Shown: in pieces, positions 30,043 through 39,912 of the stretch | Layout: every line of letters starts with the position of its first letter | How positions within the stretch are numbered: position 1 is the stretch's first letter | Assembly (NCBI GenBank): GCA_001899335.1 | Contig: MOYE01000003.1 | Coordinates: forward strand, 195,214 to 259,213 | DNA: 64,000 bases | Reading direction: 5' to 3' | DNA from: Candidatus Gastranaerophilus phascolarcticola | GTDB taxonomy: Bacteria > Cyanobacteriota > Vampirovibrionia > Gastranaerophilales > Gastranaerophilaceae | The notes under the pieces: generated by a model | Told to the model about the DNA's origin: nothing | What the model saw: the letters and a program-made list of their open reading frames with translations, nothing else | The model's database searches: none | Position numbers and translations under genes: made by a program

Positions 30043-30408
30043 ATGAAAAAATTATTTGGTTTATGTATATCTTTAGTATTTTTATGTTGCAATGTCGCAC
30101 ATGCATACGGAATGCGTATTGAAAATTATTCAACAGGCGGTACTTTTAATATGTCAAAACCGGCTGTTGTTGCCCCTGCTATCGGTTACGTTAATTCTAC
30201 CGGAGAGGCAAAACTTGTTGGTTATTATCCCCACAGACGCAGCCAAAAGATGATTCCGCGCCACGACGGTCAGTATAAAACTTATGAACGTAAAACAGTA
30301 AAACGCACTGCCGTAAATAAAACTCAATACCGTGATGCTGATTCTACACGCAAAACCCAGTATAAAAATGCTGCGTATCGAAACCAAACATTAGAAGCGC
30401 GACGCTAA
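30043..30408 (+). CDS. Small secreted, basic hypothetical protein
   Basis: Signal peptide MKKLFGLCISLVFLCCNVAHA; AAAGGGGAAAT upstream. Confidence 0.7.
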   Translation: MKKLFGLCISLVFLCCNVAHAYGMRIENYSTGGTFNMSKPAVVAPAIGYVNSTGEAKLVGYYPHRRSQKMIPRHDGQYKTYERKTVKRTAVNKTQYRDADSTRKTQYKNAAYRNQTLEARR

Positions 30409-32265
30409 TTATTTAAGCATTACCATTAAAACTGAAATGTCCGCAGGTTTAACCCCGCCTATTCTTGATGCTTGTGCCAAATCTTTTGGTCTTATTTTCG
30501 CAAGTTTTTGTTTAGTTTCTGTTGAAATATGTTCAATTTTTGAGTAATCAAGGTTTTCAGGAATTATGTACTTTTCAAGTTTTGTAGACTGTTCAACCTG
30601 AAATTCCTGGCGTTTTAAATAACCGTCATATTTTACAAGAATTTCTACCTGTTCACAAATGTCTTTTGAAAGCCCTTTTGCATCCTCGTCAAGCTCTTTT
30701 AATACTTGATAAGTTATATTTGGTCGTTTTAAAAGTTCCGCGGCTTTAATTCCGCGGTCAATGCTTTCTCCGTATTTCGCGAGAATGGCATTTGTTTCTT
30801 CTGTTGCAGAAATTTTAGTCTCTTTAATTCGTGTCATTTCACGCTCAATGGCAGCCTGTTTATTTTTGAAAACTTCAAACTGTGCGTCATCAATAAGTCC
30901 GCATTTGTGACCGATTTCAGTTAAGCGTTCGTCCGCGTTATCCTGACGTAAAAGTAAACGGTATTCAGAGCGTGATGTGAGCATTCTGTAAGGTTCGTCA
31001 ATGTCTTTGGTTACCAAATCGTCAATCAGGGTTCCGATGTATGACGAACTGCGTGAAAGTTCAAGCATTTCTTTGCCATTTATATAATTAAACGCGTTTA
31101 TGCCGGCGATTAAACCCTGTGCCGCAGCCTCTTCATAACCGCTTGTACCGTTAATTTGACCGCCGAAGAAAAGCCCTTGAACATTTTTGGACATCAATGA
31201 ATGTGTTGTTTGAACAGCCGGAACATAATCATATTCAACCGCATAAGCCGGTTTTATTACGTGTGCGTGTTCTAAGCCCGGTAATGTTCTAAGCATTTTT
31301 ACCTGAACATCTGCAGGCAGGCTGCTTGAAAATCCCTGGATATAAACTTCGTAAGTATCAAGTCCTTCAGGTTCAATAAAAATGTGGTGTGACGGGTTTT
31401 CGTTGAAACGTACGATTTTGTCCTCAATAGACGGACAATATCTTGGTCCGACGCCTTTAATTAATCCTTGATACATCGGAGATTTGTCAAGGTTAGCCTT
31501 GATAATTTCGTGTGTAAGTTCGTTTGTGCGTGTTAAATAGCACGGAACCTGTTTCCTAATCGGGCGGTTTGGCTTAAACGAAAAATGCGTAATTTCTTCA
31601 TCACCCGGCTGAATAATCATTTTTGAATAGTCAATAGTTCTGGCGTCAACCCTTGGAGGAGTTCCGGTTTTGAGCTTTTTCGTGATGATACCATATTTAT
31701 TTAAGGATTCAGATAATCCAAGTGCAGGAGCCTCGCCTAATCGCCCTGCAGGATAGGATTTCAGCCCTACAAAAATTCTTCCGTTTAAAGATGTTCCGGT
31801 TGTTAAAACTATTGCACGGCACTTGTATTCAATGCCAAATTCATCAATCGCCCCCGTAATTCTGCCGTTTTCGACAATAATATCGGTTATGCAGGCTTGA
31901 CGAAGTTTAATATTATCGTTAGATTCAAGAATATTGCGCATAAAATGCATATATTCTTTTTTATCAGATTGCGCTCTAAGTGCTCTGACGGCAGGTCCTT
32001 TAGAAGAGTTTAAGACTTTCATCTGAACATAAGTTGCGTCTGTAACTTCGCCCATTACGCCGCCCAGTGCGTCAATTTCTCTTACAAGTGTGGATTTCGC
32101 CGGACCGCCTACCGCCGGGTTACAAGGCATTAATGCAATATTATCTATATTAAGAGTCGCAAAAAGAACTTTTGCGCCAAGACGTGCACAGGAAATCGCT
32201 GCTTCACAACCAGCATGTCCCGCACCTACTACTATTATGTCATATTCGTTTTCAAGGTAATTCAT
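30409..32265 (-). CDS. mnmG: tRNA uridine-5-carboxymethylaminomethyl modification enzyme MnmG (GidA)
   Basis: DIIVVGAGHAGCEAA, MPCNPAVGGPAKSTLVREIDALGG, GTSLNGRIFVG, PGDEEITHFSF, GQINGTSGYEEAAAQG. Confidence 0.98.
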   Translation of the reverse strand: MNYLENEYDIIVVGAGHAGCEAAISCARLGAKVLFATLNIDNIALMPCNPAVGGPAKSTLVREIDALGGVMGEVTDATYVQMKVLNSSKGPAVRALRAQSDKKEYMHFMRNILESNDNIKLRQACITDIIVENGRITGAIDEFGIEYKCRAIVLTTGTSLNGRIFVGLKSYPAGRLGEAPALGLSESLNKYGIITKKLKTGTPPRVDARTIDYSKMIIQPGDEEITHFSFKPNRPIRKQVPCYLTRTNELTHEIIKANLDKSPMYQGLIKGVGPRYCPSIEDKIVRFNENPSHHIFIEPEGLDTYEVYIQGFSSSLPADVQVKMLRTLPGLEHAHVIKPAYAVEYDYVPAVQTTHSLMSKNVQGLFFGGQINGTSGYEEAAAQGLIAGINAFNYINGKEMLELSRSSSYIGTLIDDLVTKDIDEPYRMLTSRSEYRLLLRQDNADERLTEIGHKCGLIDDAQFEVFKNKQAAIEREMTRIKETKISATEETNAILAKYGESIDRGIKAAELLKRPNITYQVLKELDEDAKGLSKDICEQVEILVKYDGYLKRQEFQVEQSTKLEKYIIPENLDYSKIEHISTETKQKLAKIRPKDLAQASRIGGVKPADISVLMVMLK

Positions 32266-32286
32266 AATATAAATTATATGCGAAAA

Positions 32287-35200
32287 TTATCGTGAAACAA
32301 GTGATAATTTTTCGCCGCAAACTGTTGTTGCCGGTGCAGCGTATGAAACCGCGCCAAACGATTTATACTGCGGGTTGTAGAGGAATTTTCTGCCTTTGAA
32401 TGATATATTTTCAACCTTACGTTTCGGGTCGTGGTACAAAATCATGGTGTTTCCGGTAATTTCAATAGGCGCCTCTTTGTACAAGCCGTCTGAATCTTTT
32501 ACTCTGTGTTTAATGCAGTATTTATTTTCGTCATTTTTTTCAACAGTATAAATGTTTTTCAAATCACTGTTATCTTCATTCGCGTCAAGGAATACTGTTT
32601 TGAGCGGCAAGCCGGCAGGAAGACCTACTGTCAGAGAGTGTCGTGGTCTCTCATCTTGTGACAAATCAATTTTATCAAGTGTAACAGTATTAGGGGTAAG
32701 TTCATCTAATGAACCGTGAACCTTATCCAAACCGCTTACGTTAAATAATGAAATCGTCATATAACCGGCAGTGTTTTCACGCAAAATTGTTGGAATTTGA
32801 ACATTTTCATTACCGTTATATGCGCCTTCCTGAAGTTTTAAGGTAAAAATAGCACCGTCGTTTAACGCTTGAAGTTCTGGGCGTTTACGTTGATACATTG
32901 TTTTTCTTAAATTATTATTATTTTCGACAACAAACATACGTCTGTCAGGGCTGTGTTTGTCAACCCATTCATTATGCAGGTACGAACGGTTTTGGAGAGT
33001 AACGTTTTTCGTTGCGTATTCAAAACCTGTTGAACCTAATTCATCGCCGGAATATAATGTCGGGTTACCCGGAAGTGCTACCAAAAATTCCATCATTGCG
33101 TTGTATTTCTGATATGCAGGCTTCATAATTCTTTCAAAAACTTTTTCTGAAAGTGTATTCAATTCTTTATCACTGATTTCAAACCCGGCTTTACGCGCGT
33201 TATCAAGTGTAAAATCAATTGCCATATCTATTGGTTTTACACCGAAAGAATCCATTTCGAACGGACTTCCGTTGAATGTTCCGTTTGCGATTTCAGTTAA
33301 GGATGTTTTAACAGCCTCTTTTAACAGGTGTCCTCTGTCTTCGCCAATGAAATTTTTGTCTACAAGGTCATCAATTTCAGCCATAAAACCGGTTTTCAAA
33401 GCGCTGACCATAGCAAGGTCTTTCGCACTGTAACGGCTCAAGTCATAACTGTCAACATCAGCCGGAACAGTGTCGTATTCGCCGGTGATAAGTTGTACCG
33501 CTTCTTCTCTGTAATCGTGACCGGTCCATTTGTTTTGGAGTCCGTGGAACATATCCATATTTAACGCAAGAGCGTGCAGCGCACGTGTGTTATCGTGGTT
33601 GTTCAGGAATGTATAAGAGTAAGTCAACGCCTGTAATGGAGCGGAACGCAAAAATCCGCTTTCAGGGTCAACTAATTGCATGTGGAGCTTTTTATCCAAG
33701 TAATTCCCGCCGTTTTCAGAATGCTGCCCCTCGTTGAAAGATTTAGCAAAAATTTCAGGTAATGTACTGAAATAATAATCATAGTTTGCAACTGAAGTCA
33801 GGTTTGAATCGGTAAGGAATTTACCGATTAAATTTGTTTTATTAGGATATCTTTTTGAACCTTGTCCGTATTCAGAGTAAATTTCGTTCATATCGGTAAG
33901 TTCTGCAACCATATAAGAACTTGGGTTTTCTTTGATTACATCTCTTGCGAATTTTTCCCAGAAAGATGTTACCTGACTGAAAATAGTATCAAAATCGGTT
34001 TCGCCATCGTTTCTTAAAGAATCTACGTCAGCAACGTCTTTTGCCGCGTCAATACGCCAGTCTAAACCGGATTGGGTTCTGTCAACAATGGCTTCAGCAA
34101 GTCTGAAACTTTGAGCATTTGTTCCTTTAAGTTTTTTCTTCAACGCGTCAGCGAGTGCTTCTTTGTCGCTTTCTGAAATATTTTTCAAGCCGGATTTAAC
34201 GCGTTTAATAAGCTGGTGCGCTTCGTCTTCCGGTGAAATTCCGTTTACACCGATGTCTTTAAGCGTAATTTTTTTAAGTCTTTCGTAATCGTAAGAGATA
34301 TCACCGTTGTCGTTTGTTTGGAAACGAGGTGCCTCGCATAAAGATTTGATTACGGCGTATTTTAGAATTTCTTCTGCAAGGTATGGAAGAACGTAGTTTC
34401 CGTATTCAGTGTTCTCCATTCCGTGGTGAATTTTTTCGTTTTCAGGGCGATCCTTGTGGTCGTTTAATCTATCAATAATATCAATTGCGAAATCCGTTAA
34501 AACGCCGGTTGTACGACCGTCATCACCTATAAATAATCGGTTTGTTTCGTTATAAACTTTTTCGTATTTTGGCTGTAAATGCGGGTTGCCAATTTTGTTG
34601 AGGAAGAATCTGTCATAAGTCATTTCTTCATCATAATCAGGATGATAATATTTAGGTTCGCCAATGTAATCTTCACGGCAAGAACGTTTTGTTATATAAG
34701 GTGTTGCAAAAACCGCTGAAATATCGTCACCAAATTCTATTGAATCTAATGGCATATTCATCATATATTGAGCAACTTGTACTTTAAATTCTTCCGTATT
34801 TTGGTTACCTTTAAGACCCTCATAGTTGTCGGTAAGAATATTTTTTACAGCTTCTTCTGAAAGGTTATTTTTTAATCTTGTAGGGAAAACGCCGGAATTA
34901 ACTTTTTTGATAATAGTTTTATATGCTTCTTTCGGGTCTTCCTCATCAATATGTTTAAGGTTTTGCGCTACGTGAAGATTTAAAATCTGGTTAGTTTTTC
35001 TTGTCCAGTAACGCGCTGAAGTTACAACGTAATCTTTTGCCTCGTTTGAAGCGTATTCAAGTTTTTGAACTTCTTCTTTTTGGTCGATACCTGGTTTAAT
35101 AGACAAAATATTGTCCATATCATTGTTGGAAAGGAAATAATGAATTTTTGCGATATCAAAGTTAGAGTTCCATGTATCAATGTTTCCCTCAATTTTGTTA

Positions 35201-36525
35201 TCTAACTGCATATTTGAGAATTGTGAAATAAATTTCGTTCCCATTCCGCTGTATAAGTTGATTTTAGCGGAACGTTCTTTGTTATGCTCGTTGAGAAGTT
35301 TAACGTTAATATCGTATTCATCAGCATCAATTTCAAAACGATAAGGAATTACGGTATCGTTGTGAGTCGCTTTTGAAAGCGGTTTATCAGAGAAATCTTT
35401 ATCGTATGCTTGAATCGGTTCTTGCGGATCAAGTTTTTTCGCATTAACCAAATCTTTATCATAAATTTCCAAATAAGTTGGTTTCTTTTCGTTATAGTTT
35501 TCGTTTTCTACCGGAACGTAGCTGCCTGTTGCATCCTGTTCGTAGAAGAATTTAGGGTTAACTAGTCTGTGTGTGATGAAATCAGTATTTTGAGAGAACA
35601 CACCAAAAAGAATTTGGTCATTAGGGTTCATACGGAACCAGTTGAAAAATGGTGATTCTTCTTTCCATTTTATAGCGTGGTTGAAGTGAATACCTTCCAA
35701 ACCTTCGTTTACAAACGCACCGTCAGAAACCAAACTTTTTCCTTTTGCAAAAAGAGATTTTGTTAAAGAGGTATAGTTGTTGATGTTTCCGAGTGAAAGT
35801 GCCATTTGCATACAGTTTTTGTTCCAGTAAGCGTGGTGGGTTCTGGAATCATCTGTAAATAGCGGTAAGCTGACAATTCTGTCGTAAGCATCCATATCGC
35901 CGCTTGCAAGTCTTTTTTCCATGCCGGCTAGCGAACCGCCCATTTTGTTTGAAAATAATCTTATGTTATGTCTTAAATCTTCGTAGTTTTCGTTGCGAAT
36001 AATATCGTTGTCAGCATCATAAACCCATTTAGGGTCAAGGCTGTCCGGAACCGCAAGGAGCATTGAACCCCCACGGCTTACGTCTGATGCCGGAACGTAA
36101 AGGTTATAAACATTTTCGTCGGTTAAATCTTCTCTGTCACCTCTGTCATCAAGGAGTGAACCTGCATCAACGCCGTATCTTTCAATGTTTCCGGTTCTTT
36201 TATTGACTAATTTGTAGTGGTAGGCAAAAGGTTCGTCTTCCATAACGCCAAATTCAGCGTGAATATTGACTCTGTTCTTGCCGGAGTATAGTTTTCTGCC
36301 GTCTTCTGAATTGTGGAGTAAATCAGTATATTTATCACCTGTAAGATAATAATTACCGTATTTGTCGCGTTCAACTACAGCAATTTCAAGGTAACAATCG
36401 GTTTCAGCCGGGTCAAACGGATATGAAAATTCTCCGGTGCGATAACCTTCGTCATTTTTAGTTGGCTTGTAGCCTTTAAATGCCATTTTATTAATATAGT
36501 TTGCAGACTCGAAATTTATTTTCAC
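32287..36525 (-). CDS. Very large GH13 alpha-amylase-like protein (~1412 aa)
   Basis: LVSDGAFVNEGLEGIHF, YMVAELTDMNEIY, FLNNHDNTRALHALALNMDMFHG, GNPTLYSGDELGSTGFE; GTG start with GGAGG RBS. Confidence 0.85.
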   Translation of the reverse strand: MKINFESANYINKMAFKGYKPTKNDEGYRTGEFSYPFDPAETDCYLEIAVVERDKYGNYYLTGDKYTDLLHNSEDGRKLYSGKNRVNIHAEFGVMEDEPFAYHYKLVNKRTGNIERYGVDAGSLLDDRGDREDLTDENVYNLYVPASDVSRGGSMLLAVPDSLDPKWVYDADNDIIRNENYEDLRHNIRLFSNKMGGSLAGMEKRLASGDMDAYDRIVSLPLFTDDSRTHHAYWNKNCMQMALSLGNINNYTSLTKSLFAKGKSLVSDGAFVNEGLEGIHFNHAIKWKEESPFFNWFRMNPNDQILFGVFSQNTDFITHRLVNPKFFYEQDATGSYVPVENENYNEKKPTYLEIYDKDLVNAKKLDPQEPIQAYDKDFSDKPLSKATHNDTVIPYRFEIDADEYDINVKLLNEHNKERSAKINLYSGMGTKFISQFSNMQLDNKIEGNIDTWNSNFDIAKIHYFLSNNDMDNILSIKPGIDQKEEVQKLEYASNEAKDYVVTSARYWTRKTNQILNLHVAQNLKHIDEEDPKEAYKTIIKKVNSGVFPTRLKNNLSEEAVKNILTDNYEGLKGNQNTEEFKVQVAQYMMNMPLDSIEFGDDISAVFATPYITKRSCREDYIGEPKYYHPDYDEEMTYDRFFLNKIGNPHLQPKYEKVYNETNRLFIGDDGRTTGVLTDFAIDIIDRLNDHKDRPENEKIHHGMENTEYGNYVLPYLAEEILKYAVIKSLCEAPRFQTNDNGDISYDYERLKKITLKDIGVNGISPEDEAHQLIKRVKSGLKNISESDKEALADALKKKLKGTNAQSFRLAEAIVDRTQSGLDWRIDAAKDVADVDSLRNDGETDFDTIFSQVTSFWEKFARDVIKENPSSYMVAELTDMNEIYSEYGQGSKRYPNKTNLIGKFLTDSNLTSVANYDYYFSTLPEIFAKSFNEGQHSENGGNYLDKKLHMQLVDPESGFLRSAPLQALTYSYTFLNNHDNTRALHALALNMDMFHGLQNKWTGHDYREEAVQLITGEYDTVPADVDSYDLSRYSAKDLAMVSALKTGFMAEIDDLVDKNFIGEDRGHLLKEAVKTSLTEIANGTFNGSPFEMDSFGVKPIDMAIDFTLDNARKAGFEISDKELNTLSEKVFERIMKPAYQKYNAMMEFLVALPGNPTLYSGDELGSTGFEYATKNVTLQNRSYLHNEWVDKHSPDRRMFVVENNNNLRKTMYQRKRPELQALNDGAIFTLKLQEGAYNGNENVQIPTILRENTAGYMTISLFNVSGLDKVHGSLDELTPNTVTLDKIDLSQDERPRHSLTVGLPAGLPLKTVFLDANEDNSDLKNIYTVEKNDENKYCIKHRVKDSDGLYKEAPIEITGNTMILYHDPKRKVENISFKGRKFLYNPQYKSFGAVSYAAPATTVCGEKLSLVSR

Positions 36526-36649
36526 GCAGATGCCTCCACCACACAATTATATTAGTCGGCTGAAAAAATTTTTTTGCCTTTTTCCGCCTATATAGAGGAA
36601 AATTTTTACAATTCTTAAAACATTATTCCGCGATGAGCGCGGGCGGTTT

Positions 36650-38437
36650 TTATTCGATTATTTTTCCGTCAAAAACCTGCAAGGCAAGATTGACTGTATC
36701 AGAATGCATGTAATAGTCTTCAGAATGCGCATTGTAGGATGTCAAACTAACTTCTTTTTCGTCATCTTCGATGCTTTCTTCTTCAATCGGCGGTGTTTCT
36801 TCTTTCAAAGGTGCCGGTTTTGGCTGTTCTTTTTCCGGTGCAGCCGGTGCCGTTGGCGCAGCGGAGCTTAGCCTGGGAGACACCGCAGGTTCGCCGGCTT
36901 TTGGAAGCCTTACCGTCAGTTCAACTTCTTTGCCAAACATCGTATTAATAGCATTTTGAAGTACTTCTCGTTTTGCTCCGTCAGTAAATTGTTTTAAGAA
37001 AATTTCATTTTTAACGGACAATATAACCCCGTCAGCAGAAATCTCAACAGGATTTGACCATTGTTTAAGTAGCGCTCTTGTAGGAGCACTGGAAACACAT
37101 TCGAGCAACTGTCCCCAAAGCGATGCCAAATCATTTCCGGCAGGCGTGCTAGGCGCAGGTTTCGGCATTGGAGAAAACTCTTCAACGACTTTCAGTTCTT
37201 TTGCCGGTGCAGCTGCTTGCGGTGCCGGTTTTGGTGTGGCTGGAGTAACCGGTCTTGCTGGCGCAGGCGCTGCTTGTTGTACTTGAACAGGCGCTCCGCT
37301 TTCTAAGCGTGTTATTCTTTCCTGCAGCTTTTCTAACGTTGTGTTTTGCGTCAGATTTGCCAGGTCAATTACGCCTACCTCAAGCCAAAGTTTTGGGTTG
37401 TTCGTTGTTTTTAATTCTTTTATGTATTCTGAACATTTGTTTACAAGGAATACAATTTGATGTGCATCAAGCGGTGCAGACTGTTTTAACAGCGCCTCAA
37501 TTTGCAGGTCGTTAAGCTGTGATAACTCAATCGCAATTTCTTTTGAACAAGTTTTAACAACAAGCAGGTTGCGGAAATAATCCAAAAGGTTCGTCAGAAT
37601 TTGAACAGGTTCGTTGCCGGAATTGTAGACTTTTTCGAGAATTTCTATTGCTTCATTTGGTTTTGACTCAACAATTTTTTGTGAAAACTCATTTAACAAG
37701 TCAAAAGAAAGCCGTCCGAGCAAGTTGTCGATTTCTGCGGTTGTAATTTCGCCGCCAAGAACGCTCAATTGTTCTAAAAGCGCGATACTGTCACGCATCC
37801 CGCCGGCAGAGTTTTTAGCGATTGAAATAAGCGCATCATCTGTAATATTAATGCCTTCTTTGGTCGAAATCATGCGCAGGTGGTTAACGATATCGTCAGT
37901 TGTAATTCTTCTGAAATCGTAGCGCTGGCAGCGGCTTTTTATCGTATCAAGAACCTTATGAACCTCTGTTGTCGCGAGAATGAAAATAACGTTTTTCGGC
38001 GGTTCTTCAAGTGTTTTGAGAAGCGCATTGAACGCTGTCGTTGAAAGCATGTGAACTTCGTCGATAATGTATATTTTGTAACGGCTGTTTACAGGCGCAT
38101 ACATTACGCGCTCTAAAATATGTTGTGCGTCTTCAACAGAACGGTTGCTTGCCGCGTCGATTTCGATTACGTCCATTGGCGTCGAATTTGTAATGTCAAT
38201 ACAGTTTCCGCATTTGCCGCAAGGATGAACAGTAGGTCCTTCAACGCAGTTTAAGGATTTCGCAAAAATTCTCGCTGTTGAAGTTTTACCGGTTCCGCGC
38301 GGTCCGGTGAAAAGGTAAGCATGCGAAATCTTATTCGTTGTAATCGCGTTTGTTAACGCTTTTTTAATATGTTCCTGCCCGACAACTTCTTCTAATTGTT
38401 GTGGACGATATTTTCTGTACAAAGGCATATAATTCAT
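36650..38437 (-). CDS. dnaX: DNA polymerase III subunit gamma/tau
   Basis: YRKYRPQQLEEVVGQEHI, FTGPRGTGKTSTARIFAKSLNC, CGKCGNC, DEVHMLSTTAFNALLKTLEEPP. Confidence 0.98.
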   Translation of the reverse strand: MNYMPLYRKYRPQQLEEVVGQEHIKKALTNAITTNKISHAYLFTGPRGTGKTSTARIFAKSLNCVEGPTVHPCGKCGNCIDITNSTPMDVIEIDAASNRSVEDAQHILERVMYAPVNSRYKIYIIDEVHMLSTTAFNALLKTLEEPPKNVIFILATTEVHKVLDTIKSRCQRYDFRRITTDDIVNHLRMISTKEGINITDDALISIAKNSAGGMRDSIALLEQLSVLGGEITTAEIDNLLGRLSFDLLNEFSQKIVESKPNEAIEILEKVYNSGNEPVQILTNLLDYFRNLLVVKTCSKEIAIELSQLNDLQIEALLKQSAPLDAHQIVFLVNKCSEYIKELKTTNNPKLWLEVGVIDLANLTQNTTLEKLQERITRLESGAPVQVQQAAPAPARPVTPATPKPAPQAAAPAKELKVVEEFSPMPKPAPSTPAGNDLASLWGQLLECVSSAPTRALLKQWSNPVEISADGVILSVKNEIFLKQFTDGAKREVLQNAINTMFGKEVELTVRLPKAGEPAVSPRLSSAAPTAPAAPEKEQPKPAPLKEETPPIEEESIEDDEKEVSLTSYNAHSEDYYMHSDTVNLALQVFDGKIIE

Positions 38438-38480
38438 GATAATATCATTATAGCAAAAAGTTTTGAGGAAGGGCAAAATT

Positions 38481-39353
38481 GTGAATATTGTTAAACCAAA
38501 AAAGTTACAAAAAGGCGACTGTATAGGAATAATCGCCCCTTGCGGAGTTTTTAAGGCTGCGGACAGGCTTGAAAAAGGTATAGAATTTTTACAGAATGCC
38601 GGTTTTCGTGTAAAGGTTAGCGAAAAACTTTTTGCCCGGGAGCGTTATATGGCGGGAACCGATGCAGAGCGTACAGGCGAGATAGAAAAATTCTTTGCAG
38701 ATGACGAAGTCAACGGCATAATTTGCGCACGCGGCGGCTATGGCGCGATAAGACTTATTGATAAAATTAATTATGATATCATTCGTGCTAACCCGAAAGT
38801 TTTTTGCGGGTTCTCGGATGTGACGGCGCTTTCTGCGATGTTTTTGAAGCGTGCGGGGCTTGCAACGTATTCCGCGCCGATGATTAACGGAGATTTCGGA
38901 AACGATATTTCTGATTTTACATGGGAGAATTTCAAACAGGCTGTAATGAGTGATGTGCCGTTAGTGTTTGATGGCTTCGGTTCGGGTTGCGCAGAGGGTA
39001 TTTCGTTTGGCGGAAACCTCGCGACATTGGTTTCGCTTTGCGGTGTGGATTTTTTGCCGGATGAAGATTTTATTTTATTTATTGAGGATTTGAACGAGCC
39101 TGCGTATAAAATCGACAGAATGATTACACAATTACGTAACATAGAAAAATTCACCCGAAACCTGAAAGGGGTTGTTCTTGGTGAGTTTTCTGATTGTGAC
39201 CATCCTGAATATTTGGACGAAATCTTTGCAGAATTTGAAGTCCCAACCGTTAAAGGTTTAAAGATTACGCATTCTCACGATAAAATAACTGTTCCAATAG
39301 GCGTTCCTGCACGGATAGAAAACGGCAAATTTATTCTTCGTCAGAACAGTTAA
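38481..39353 (+). CDS. LD-carboxypeptidase (S66 family)
   Basis: IGIIAPCGVF, ICARGGYGAIRLIDKI, FCGFSDVTALS, GGNLATLVSLCG, FIEDLNEPAYKIDRM; GTG start after GAGGAAGGG. Confidence 0.94.
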   Translation: MNIVKPKKLQKGDCIGIIAPCGVFKAADRLEKGIEFLQNAGFRVKVSEKLFARERYMAGTDAERTGEIEKFFADDEVNGIICARGGYGAIRLIDKINYDIIRANPKVFCGFSDVTALSAMFLKRAGLATYSAPMINGDFGNDISDFTWENFKQAVMSDVPLVFDGFGSGCAEGISFGGNLATLVSLCGVDFLPDEDFILFIEDLNEPAYKIDRMITQLRNIEKFTRNLKGVVLGEFSDCDHPEYLDEIFAEFEVPTVKGLKITHSHDKITVPIGVPARIENGKFILRQNS

Positions 39354-39912
39354 TTTTTAAACCAAAAACATCACCTGCATTAATTATTATTTCTTCACCT
39401 TTGCTTGCGTATGATAGAACTGAATGGTCATAAACATTTTCGACGGCTGAAGAAATTCTGTTGCCCGCGCCGTTTTCAGACTTCACAGCGCCCTCAACAG
39501 CACGGTATCCCATACTTAAACCCTCAACAAAATGGTTTCCTACTGATAACGCCGCGTCTTTTGCTACCTCTTTTTTATCAAGTTTAAACGGCGGAACATA
39601 TTTTGCAACATTGTTTCCTTTTACTTTTACAGTACAGCCGTTTTCATCTGTTATCGTTTTAATTTCATACTTGAAAGTTGCATCCCGTTTTAGACGTTTT
39701 GGATCTTTAATATCTGTTAATTTGCCGGTTAAAATGTCACCCTCGTTGATTTTAATATCAGGCGTAAGCTGAATAGCACCCAAAGATTTAACTTGGATTT
39801 TTGACGGCGGGTTTTCTGTTGTGAAAGGTGTTAATGCCTCTACCTTTAACGTTTCCGCAAAAGCTGCTGTCCCTAACATTAATACGCTGCATAAAATTAA
39901 TAGTTTTTTCAT
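39331..39912 (-). CDS. Secreted hypothetical protein
   Basis: Signal peptide [20 protein letters not shown]. Confidence 0.75.
   Translation of the reverse strand: MKKLLILCSVLMLGTAAFAETLKVEALTPFTTENPPSKIQVKSLGAIQLTPDIKINEGDILTGKLTDIKDPKRLKRDATFKYEIKTITDENGCTVKVKGNNVAKYVPPFKLDKKEVAKDAALSVGNHFVEGLSMGYRAVEGAVKSENGAGNRISSAVENVYDHSVLSYASKGEEIIINAGDVFGLKINCSDEE

Noticed and set aside
36613-36640. CCGCG-ATGAG-CGCGG hairpin between dnaX and the GH13 gene as a terminator for dnaX
   Set aside because: The T-tract lies on the plus-strand side, while the flanking genes are on the minus strand; function unclear.
36650-38437. Programmed frameshift in dnaX producing gamma
   Set aside because: I did not see an A-AAA-AAG type slip site with a following hairpin in the expected region.
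38771-39154. 127-aa minus-strand ORF inside the LD-carboxypeptidase gene
   Set aside because: Antisense shadow frame of a conserved family; no RBS.
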